Shown here: piece after piece, positions 58,681-64,000 of the stretch
How positions within the stretch are numbered: the first letter of the stretch is position 1
Layout: every line of letters begins with the position of its first letter
Source: Phycicoccus jejuensis
GTDB taxonomy: Bacteria; Actinomycetota; Actinomycetes; Actinomycetales; Dermatophilaceae
Length of the DNA: 64,000 bases
Direction of reading: 5' to 3'
Assembly (NCBI RefSeq): GCF_000720925.1
Contig: NZ_JOEE01000001.1
Location: forward strand, 186,001 to 250,000
Notes under the pieces: generated by a model
Told to the model about the DNA's origin: nothing
Database searches by the model: none
What the model saw: the letters and a program-made list of their open reading frames with translations, nothing else
Translations under genes and position numbers: made by a program

Positions 58681-60410
58681 GGCCGGATCTCCTGCGGTGC
58701 AACGACATCCGGCTGCTCGTCCACCACCGACGGCTCGACGAACGTTGTGACTCCGAGGCGCGCGGTGAAGCGGGTCGTGCCGTCGAGGCGCTCGACGTCG
58801 ATCTCACCGCCGCGGCGCCGGCAGACCAGCCGGGTCAGGGCCAGCCCGACCCCGTGCTCCATCGGGTCGACGCGCTTGGTCGTCACCCCGTGCTCGAACA
58901 GCGTGGCGCGCAGCTCCTTCGGCACGCCCGGACCCGAGTCGTCGACGACGATCTCGACGGTGCTGGCGTCCTGCCGGATGCGTACGCGCACGGACGGCGG
59001 TGTGGCAGAACCCTTCGGCGCGTGCTCGAAGGCGTTGTCGACGAGGTTGCCGAGCACCGTCGCGACGTCGGCGGCGTCGTGCGTCTCGAGCCGCTCGAGG
59101 CGTGAGTCGTCGGCGATCGTCAGGTCGATGCGCCGCTCGTTGGCGGTCGCCGCCTTGGCCATGAGCAGGGCCGCGATGGTCGGGTCGCCGACGAGCGTCG
59201 TGACGACGAGGTCGAGGGCGGTGCGCTGCTCGCTGAGGGCATCCACGTAGCGGACGACCTCGTCGAGCTCGCCGATCTGGATGAGACCGCTGATCGTGTG
59301 CAGCTGGTTGGCGAACTCGTGTGCCTGCGAACGCAGCACGTGCGCCGTCGACCGGAACGAGCCGATCTCGCGCTCGAGGTCGGCCATCTCGGTGCGGTCG
59401 CGCATCGTCGTCACCGTGCCCAGCACGCGGTCGCCGCTGACCACCCGCATCGTGCTCATGACGAGCACCCTCCCACGCCGGATGACGACCTCGTCGCGCG
59501 CCGCGGTGACGTGGTCGTCGGGAGAGGCGTCCGTGACCGCGCGGGGGTTCTCGCCGACGAGGACCTCGCGCAGCCGGCCCTCGATGCGCAGGTCGGCGAC
59601 TGACGTCCCCACCGCGTGCTCGGGCAGGTCGAGCAGGCGTCGGGCGACCTCGTTGACGAGGGTGATGCGGTGCTGGGGGTCGAGCGCGATGACCCCCTCG
59701 GCGATGCCCCGGAGCATCGCCTCGCGGTGCTCGGCCAGGCCGGCGATCTCGCGCGGCTCCATCCCGCGGGTCTGCCGCTTGATCCGGCGCGAGAGGAGCC
59801 ACGAGCCGCCGAGGCCGACGAGGAGGGCGATGCCGAGGTAGGTCAGCAGGTAGGAGCTGGTGCCCTGCAACCGTTCCCACGTCGTCGGCGCCTCTTCGGC
59901 GACCATGACGGTGCCCAGCAGCTCGCCGGCGCGCGTGGGGGTGGTCGGGTCCTTGTCGTCGTCGTCGCCGGCGAGCACCGGCACCTGCGAGGCGAGGTAC
60001 TCACGGCCGTCGAGGGTGAGCGTCCCCGACCAGCTGCCGCCGCGGGCGACGCGCGGGTCGCCGAGAGGCAGCCGCTCCTCCTCGAGCGAGGGGTCGGTCG
60101 ACACGCGGACGTCGAGGTCGGGCTCGGCGAAGGTCACCGACGTGACGTTGGCCTGCGCGACGAGGCCGAGCCCGAGCGTCGCGAGGCCGGTGCGGGACTC
60201 GGGCTGGTCGAGGTTGGCGCGCACGAGCGGGTTGACGGCCAGCTGCTCGCCGAGGGCGGACACCCGCCGCCCCTCGGTGCGCTCGAAGGTGGCTGCCGAC
60301 TGCGCCAGCGACACCGCCGCCACCGCCACGAGGACGACGACGATGATCGCGAGCTGGAGCGCGAAGAGCTGCCCGGCGAGGGTCGCCCGGCGTCGTCGGC
60401 GCGTGACCAC
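58677..60410 (-). CDS. Sensor histidine kinase, CitA/DcuS type
   Basis: A 577-aa membrane sensor. Helix 1 (about residues 12-34, LQLAIIVVVLVAVAAVSLAQ), an extracytoplasmic PAS-like citrate-type domain with a DDDDKD loop, helix 2 (SYLLTYLGIALLVGLGGSWL, about 190-209), a cytoplasmic PAS domain, then a DHp with the phospho-acceptor His in VLRSQAHEFANQLHTISGLI, and an ATPase with LGNLVDNAFEHAPKG, VDDSGPGVP and GVGLALTRLVCRRRGGEIDV. It senses a di- or tricarboxylate outside the cell. GTG 60410 is chosen, with GGAGG 11 nt upstream (60422-60426); ATG 60455 is an alternative. Confidence 0.95.
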   Translation of the reverse strand: MVTRRRRRATLAGQLFALQLAIIVVVLVAVAAVSLAQSAATFERTEGRRVSALGEQLAVNPLVRANLDQPESRTGLATLGLGLVAQANVTSVTFAEPDLDVRVSTDPSLEEERLPLGDPRVARGGSWSGTLTLDGREYLASQVPVLAGDDDDKDPTTPTRAGELLGTVMVAEEAPTTWERLQGTSSYLLTYLGIALLVGLGGSWLLSRRIKRQTRGMEPREIAGLAEHREAMLRGIAEGVIALDPQHRITLVNEVARRLLDLPEHAVGTSVADLRIEGRLREVLVGENPRAVTDASPDDHVTAARDEVVIRRGRVLVMSTMRVVSGDRVLGTVTTMRDRTEMADLEREIGSFRSTAHVLRSQAHEFANQLHTISGLIQIGELDEVVRYVDALSEQRTALDLVVTTLVGDPTIAALLMAKAATANERRIDLTIADDSRLERLETHDAADVATVLGNLVDNAFEHAPKGSATPPSVRVRIRQDASTVEIVVDDSGPGVPKELRATLFEHGVTTKRVDPMEHGVGLALTRLVCRRRGGEIDVERLDGTTRFTARLGVTTFVEPSVVDEQPDVVAPQEIRP

Positions 60411-60510
60411 TATGTACTCAACCTCCGTTGCGGACGAAAGCGCGACAGGCTCCACACCGGTCGCCCACGATCATCGCGTTCCACTCCACCACAGGAAAGG
60501 GATCTCGACG

Positions 60511-61518
60511 ATGAGACTCCACCGCATCGCGCTCGGCGCGCTCGTCGCGGCCACGCTGGCCCTCACCGGCTGCGGCGCCACGAAGGACCAGGGCAGCGGG
60601 GGTGCGGCCTCCTCCGGTGGTGGCGCGCCGGCGACCGGCCTCCAGTACATGGTCCCGAACAGCCCCGGCGGCGGCTACGACACGACCGCCCGCACCGCGG
60701 CCCAGGTGATGGAGAAGGAGAAGATCACCGGCAGCGTCCAGGTCTTCAACCTCCCCGGCGCCGGTGGCACGGTCGGCCTCCAGCGGGTCGTCAACGAGAA
60801 GGGCAACGGCAAGCTCGCGATGCAGATGGGCCTCGGCGTCGTCGGCGCCGCGTACACCCAGAAGTCGCAGGCCAAGCTGTCGGAGACCACCCCGATCGCC
60901 AAGCTCATCGAGGAGGCCGGAGCGATCGTCGTGCCCTCGGACTCCCCGTACCAGGACATCACCTCGCTCGTCGCGGCGTGGAAGAAGGACCCGAAGTCCC
61001 TCGCCGTCGGCGGCGGCTCCTCGCCCGGCGGTCCCGACCACCTCCTGCCGATGCGCCTGGCGGACGCCGCGGGCATCGACCCGAAGACGGTCAGCTACGT
61101 CAGCTACGACGGCGGTGGCGAGCTCCTCCCGGCCATCCTCGGCAAGAAGATCGCCTTCGGGGCCAGCGGCTTCGGCGAGTTCCTCGACCAGGTCGAGGCC
61201 GGTGACGTCAAGATCCTCGCGGTGACCAGCGCCGAGCGCGTGGCGGCCCTGCCCGACGTCCCGACGCTCAAGGAGAGCGGCATCGACCTCGAGTTCACCA
61301 ACTGGCGTGGCGTCGTCGCCCCGCCCGGCATCTCCGACGCCGACAAGCAGGTCTGGATCGACGCCTTCACGAAGATGCACGACTCGCAGGCCTGGAAGGA
61401 CGAGCTCGAGAAGCGCGGCTGGGTCGACGCCTTCGCCACCGGCGACGAGTTCGGAGCCTTCATCGCCGACCAGGACAAGCGCGTCGCCGACGTCCTGACC
61501 ACCCTCGGCCTGGCCTGA
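60511..61518 (+). CDS. tctC: Tripartite tricarboxylate transporter substrate-binding lipoprotein TctC
   Basis: A 335-aa extracytoplasmic binding protein. The lipobox LTGC (Cys about residue 21) makes it a lipoprotein. VPNSPGGGYDTTARTAAQVM is the TctC family signature near the ligand entrance, followed by FNLPGAGGTVGLQRVVNEKG, LAVGGGSSPGGPDHLLPMRL and DVPTLKESGIDLEFTNWRGV. It delivers a carboxylate to TctAB. GGAAAGG lies about 9 nt upstream. First gene of tctCBA-usp, facing the CitA/CitB-type operon. Confidence 0.96.
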   Translation: MRLHRIALGALVAATLALTGCGATKDQGSGGAASSGGGAPATGLQYMVPNSPGGGYDTTARTAAQVMEKEKITGSVQVFNLPGAGGTVGLQRVVNEKGNGKLAMQMGLGVVGAAYTQKSQAKLSETTPIAKLIEEAGAIVVPSDSPYQDITSLVAAWKKDPKSLAVGGGSSPGGPDHLLPMRLADAAGIDPKTVSYVSYDGGGELLPAILGKKIAFGASGFGEFLDQVEAGDVKILAVTSAERVAALPDVPTLKESGIDLEFTNWRGVVAPPGISDADKQVWIDAFTKMHDSQAWKDELEKRGWVDAFATGDEFGAFIADQDKRVADVLTTLGLA

Positions 61519-61519
61519 C

Positions 61520-62068
61520 ATGAGCACCGAGGCCACCACCGCCCCGGAGGGCACCTCGCCCTCCGGGGCGGGTCCCCTCGGCCGGGTCAGGGACCGCGCG
61601 CAGCTCGGCCTGTGTGCGGCCCTGGCCGTCGTCGGCGTCGTCGTCCTCGTCGACGCCGCGAGCCTCGGCCGGGTCACGAGCAGCAACGACCCGATCGGCC
61701 CGCGCGCGATGCCGTTCGTCGTCGGCGGGCTCCTGCTGCTCGTCTCGGTCCTCTACGCGCTCGACGTCCTGCGCGGCGGGGTCGGCGAGGCCGAGGCCGG
61801 CGAGGACGTCGAGCTCGGCCAGCGCGCCGACTGGAAGACCGTCGGCATCCTCGCCGGGGCGTTCGCGCTCAACGCCCTGCTCATCGAGCCGCTCGGCTGG
61901 GTCATCAGCGGTGCGCTGCTGTTCTTCCTCTCCGCGTTCGCGCTTGGCAACCGCCACCACGTCCGCGGGCTCGCGATCGGCATCGCGATGTCGCTCGTCA
62001 CCTTCTACGCCTTCGCCATCGGGCTCGGGGTCAACCTGCCCGCCGGCATCCTCCAGGGGATCCTCTGA
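61520..62068 (+). CDS. tctB: Tripartite tricarboxylate transporter small subunit TctB
   Basis: A 182-aa membrane protein with four helices (about residues 28-47, 62-82, 112-128 and 132-176). The block [20 protein letters not shown] is typical of TctB. It is the small membrane subunit joining TctA. It starts 1 bp after the tctC stop, and its stop overlaps the tctA start (TGATG), so dosage is coupled. Confidence 0.95.
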   Translation: MSTEATTAPEGTSPSGAGPLGRVRDRAQLGLCAALAVVGVVVLVDAASLGRVTSSNDPIGPRAMPFVVGGLLLLVSVLYALDVLRGGVGEAEAGEDVELGQRADWKTVGILAGAFALNALLIEPLGWVISGALLFFLSAFALGNRHHVRGLAIGIAMSLVTFYAFAIGLGVNLPAGILQGIL

Positions 62069-63645
62069 TGGACAACGTCAACGCCCTGCTCGGCGGTTTC
62101 GCCGCCGTCATCACGCCGATGAACCTGCTCATCGCGCTGCTCGGGGTCACCGTCGGCACCGCCGTCGGCGTCCTGCCCGGCATCGGCCCGGCGATGACCG
62201 TCGCGCTCCTGCTGCCGGTCACCTACGGGCTGCCGGTCGAGCAGTCGCTCATCCTCTTCGGCGGCATCTTCTACGGCGGCATGTACGGCGGGTCGACGAC
62301 CTCGATCCTCCTCAACACCCCCGGCGAGTCCGCCTCGGTCGTCACCGCCCTCGAGGGCAACAAGATGGCCAAGGCCGGGCGCGCCGCCCAGGCCCTCGCG
62401 ACCTCGGCCATCGGCTCGTTCGTCGCCGGCACCATCGCCACCGCGGCCATCGTCTTCGTCATGCCGCAGGTCGTCGACTTCGCGATCACGCTGGGCTCGC
62501 CCGAGTTCCTCGCGATCATCCTCGTCGCCTTCGTCGGCACCGCCGCCATCCTCGGCTCCTCGCGGGTGCGTGGGTTCGCGGCGCTGCTCGTCGGGCTCGC
62601 GCTCGGGCTCGTCGGCACCGACTTCGTCACCGGCCAGCAGCGGCTGACCTTCGGCAGCCCGTTCCTCGCCGACAACATCGACGTCGTCGTCGTCGCGGTC
62701 GGCATCTTCGCCGTCGGCGAGGCCCTCTGGGTCGCGGCGCACCTGCGGCGCAAGGCCGCCACGGTCATCCCCGTCGGCCGCCCGTGGATGTCCAAGGAGG
62801 ACTGGGGCCGCTCGTGGAAGCCGTGGCTGCGCGGCACCGCGCTGGGCTTCCCCTTCGGGGCGATCCCCGCCGGCGGCGCCGAGATCCCGACGTTCCTCTC
62901 GTACCTCACCGAGCGGAAGCTCACCAAGCACCCCGAGGAGTTCGGCAAGGGCGCCATCGAGGGCGTCGCCGGGCCCGAGGCCGCGAACAACGCGTCGGCC
63001 GCCGGCACGATGGTGCCGCTGCTCGCGCTCGGCCTGCCGACCAACGCGACCGCGGCGATCATCATCGCGGCGTTCATGTCCTACGGCATCGAGCCCGGGC
63101 CGCTGCTGCTCACCAAGGAGCCGGACCTCGTCTGGATGCTCGTCGCGAGCCTCTTCATCGGCAACTTCTTCCTGCTCGTGCTCAACCTGCCGCTGGCACC
63201 GACCTGGGCGAAGCTGCTGCGCATCCCGCGGCCCTACCTCTACGCGGGGATCCTCTTCTTCGCGTCGATGGGCGCCTACGCGGTCAACGCGCAGCCGTTC
63301 GACCTCTTCCTGCTGCTCGCCCTCGGCGGGCTCGGGTTCGCGATGCGGCGCTTCGGCCTGCCGGTGCTGCCGCTCATCGTCGGCACCATCCTCGGCCCGC
63401 TGTTCGAGCGGCACATGCGGCGCTCGCTGCAGACGACCGGTGGCGACATCTCGGGTCTCGTCGGCGGACCGGTCGCGTGGGTCTGCTACGCGTTCGTCCT
63501 CGCGGTCCTCCTCTGGCCGCTCGTCGCCCGGCTGATCGGCCGTGGCCGAGGCGGCTCGGACGACGACACCCCCGGCGACGACTCACCGCCCTCCCCGGGC
63601 GTCGAGTACGACCGGGTCGCCACGTGGGAAGGAGTCGGGTCGTGA
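62068..63645 (+). CDS. tctA: Tripartite tricarboxylate transporter large subunit TctA
   Basis: A 525-aa carrier with about 11-12 helices. It has [20 protein letters not shown] and [20 protein letters not shown], then [20 protein letters not shown], and the second repeat [20 protein letters not shown] with [20 protein letters not shown] plus [20 protein letters not shown], the conserved TctA blocks. It uses the proton or sodium gradient to import a tri- or dicarboxylate bound by TctC. A polar tail of about 35 residues ends it. The next gene overlaps by 4 nt. Confidence 0.97.
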   Translation: MDNVNALLGGFAAVITPMNLLIALLGVTVGTAVGVLPGIGPAMTVALLLPVTYGLPVEQSLILFGGIFYGGMYGGSTTSILLNTPGESASVVTALEGNKMAKAGRAAQALATSAIGSFVAGTIATAAIVFVMPQVVDFAITLGSPEFLAIILVAFVGTAAILGSSRVRGFAALLVGLALGLVGTDFVTGQQRLTFGSPFLADNIDVVVVAVGIFAVGEALWVAAHLRRKAATVIPVGRPWMSKEDWGRSWKPWLRGTALGFPFGAIPAGGAEIPTFLSYLTERKLTKHPEEFGKGAIEGVAGPEAANNASAAGTMVPLLALGLPTNATAAIIIAAFMSYGIEPGPLLLTKEPDLVWMLVASLFIGNFFLLVLNLPLAPTWAKLLRIPRPYLYAGILFFASMGAYAVNAQPFDLFLLLALGGLGFAMRRFGLPVLPLIVGTILGPLFERHMRRSLQTTGGDISGLVGGPVAWVCYAFVLAVLLWPLVARLIGRGRGGSDDDTPGDDSPPSPGVEYDRVATWEGVGS

Positions 63646-64000
63646 CCGTCCTCGTGGGCTACGTCCCCAACGCCCTCGGCGAGGCCACCCTGCGCGCCGG
63701 CGTCGAGGAGTCGCGCCGCCGCTCCGAGCCCCTCGTCGTGCTCAACATGTCGCGCGACGACGTCCTCGTCGACGCCCGGCGCGCCCCGGCCGACGACCTC
63801 GAGCGGGTCGACCGCGACGTGCGCGAGCTCGGCGTCGACGTCGAGGTCGTCCAGGTCGAGGAGGGCGGTGACGCCGCCGAGGCCCTCGTCGAGGCGGCGA
63901 CGACGCACCATGCGTCCGTGCTCGTCATCGGGCTGCGGCACCGCAGCGCCGTCGGCAAGCTCATCCTCGGGTCGGTCGCCCAGCGCGTCCTGCTCGGGGC
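63642..64000 (+). CDS. Universal stress protein (partial)
   Basis: GTG 63642 overlaps the tctA stop (GTGA). The frame runs off the right edge after 119 codons. It reads [20 protein letters not shown] at the start and [20 protein letters not shown], then [10 protein letters not shown], the GxxxxxGSVAxxVL nucleotide-binding end of UspA-family proteins. It probably lacks only about 10-20 residues. Usp genes often close TctA operons in actinobacteria, but their role there is unknown. Confidence 0.9.
   Translation, partial: MTVLVGYVPNALGEATLRAGVEESRRRSEPLVVLNMSRDDVLVDARRAPADDLERVDRDVRELGVDVEVVQVEEGGDAAEALVEAATTHHASVLVIGLRHRSAVGKLILGSVAQRVLLG

Noticed and set aside
1..64000. Prophage, insertion sequence, biosynthetic cluster or defence island
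   Set aside because: No transposase, integrase, structural phage gene, NRPS/PKS or known defence gene was seen, and base composition looks even throughout.

Overview
The window is about 73% GC by eye, gene-dense, and full of 4-nt ATGA/GTGA start-stop overlaps. It encodes a bacterial proteasome activator with a C-terminal GQYL, a class F sortase, a streptogrisin-type protease and actinobacterial-style TetR, PadR, IclR and SorC regulators. This points to a high-GC actinobacterium, most likely of the Micrococcales (Intrasporangiaceae/Dermatophilaceae-like); the assignment is inference. At least a dozen genes have a TANNNT -10 box only 6-7 nt before the start codon and no Shine-Dalgarno, the usual sign of leaderless transcripts in these bacteria. 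I saw no rRNA, tRNA, CRISPR array, transposase, integrase or phage gene.

Layout. 0-5 kb: a damaged tandem pair of exported DUF2690 proteins fused to the end of a spermidine-synthase-like membrane protein, then glutamine-dependent NAD synthetase. 5-8.5 kb: a TetR regulator divergent from a degenerate ABC ATPase and a YhgE/Pip membrane protein. 8.5-13 kb: a zinc-free quinone oxidoreductase, an MFS exporter, an Old Yellow Enzyme and a tautomerase. 12.7-15.7 kb: an enoyl-CoA hydratase translationally coupled to a molybdopterin oxidoreductase. 15.9-21.4 kb: a TetR regulator with a clear operator, divergent from a five-gene run (ACAD10/11-like acyl-CoA dehydrogenase, SDR, APH-type kinase, SDR, 2-hydroxyacid dehydrogenase) that looks like an acyl-CoA or 4-hydroxyacyl-CoA catabolic operon.

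21.5-35 kb holds small metabolic and exported proteins: GNAT, PPOX, a flavin monooxygenase, a saccharopine-dehydrogenase-like reductase, a GlgC-like nucleotidyltransferase, xylulokinase with a divergent SorC regulator, an SGNH hydrolase, a sucrase/ferredoxin-like protein, a serine protease and a DUF998-metallophosphoesterase fusion. The only gene-free stretch over 300 bp (35109-35731) is filled by a 404-bp nested inverted-repeat element. 35.7-46.4 kb: HAD phosphatase, FAD dehydrogenase, TDT transporter with LysR, zinc alcohol dehydrogenase, a three-gene membrane/MFS operon, the proteasome activator, and a DUF2975/XRE pair. 46.4-54 kb: class F sortase next to its probable substrate (DUF4397 with an LPADS sorting signal), an MFS protein, and a PadR-ABC-FtsX operon. 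54-57 kb: acyl-CoA ligase, DUF1304 and a quinone oxidoreductase. 57.2-64 kb: a complete tripartite tricarboxylate transporter (tctCBA) followed by a universal stress protein, divergent from a CitA/CitB-type two-component system whose operon also carries an IclR regulator.

The most unusual DNA is non-coding: the 404-bp fold-back element, a family of long palindromes sharing a CGAACGYGTGTGA arm at convergent gene ends, three copies of a 51-bp palindromic element around a 59-aa gene, an 83-bp palindrome, and paired regulator operators (GGTAC-N6-GTACC, TCACGTGA, ATACCGGGTAT).
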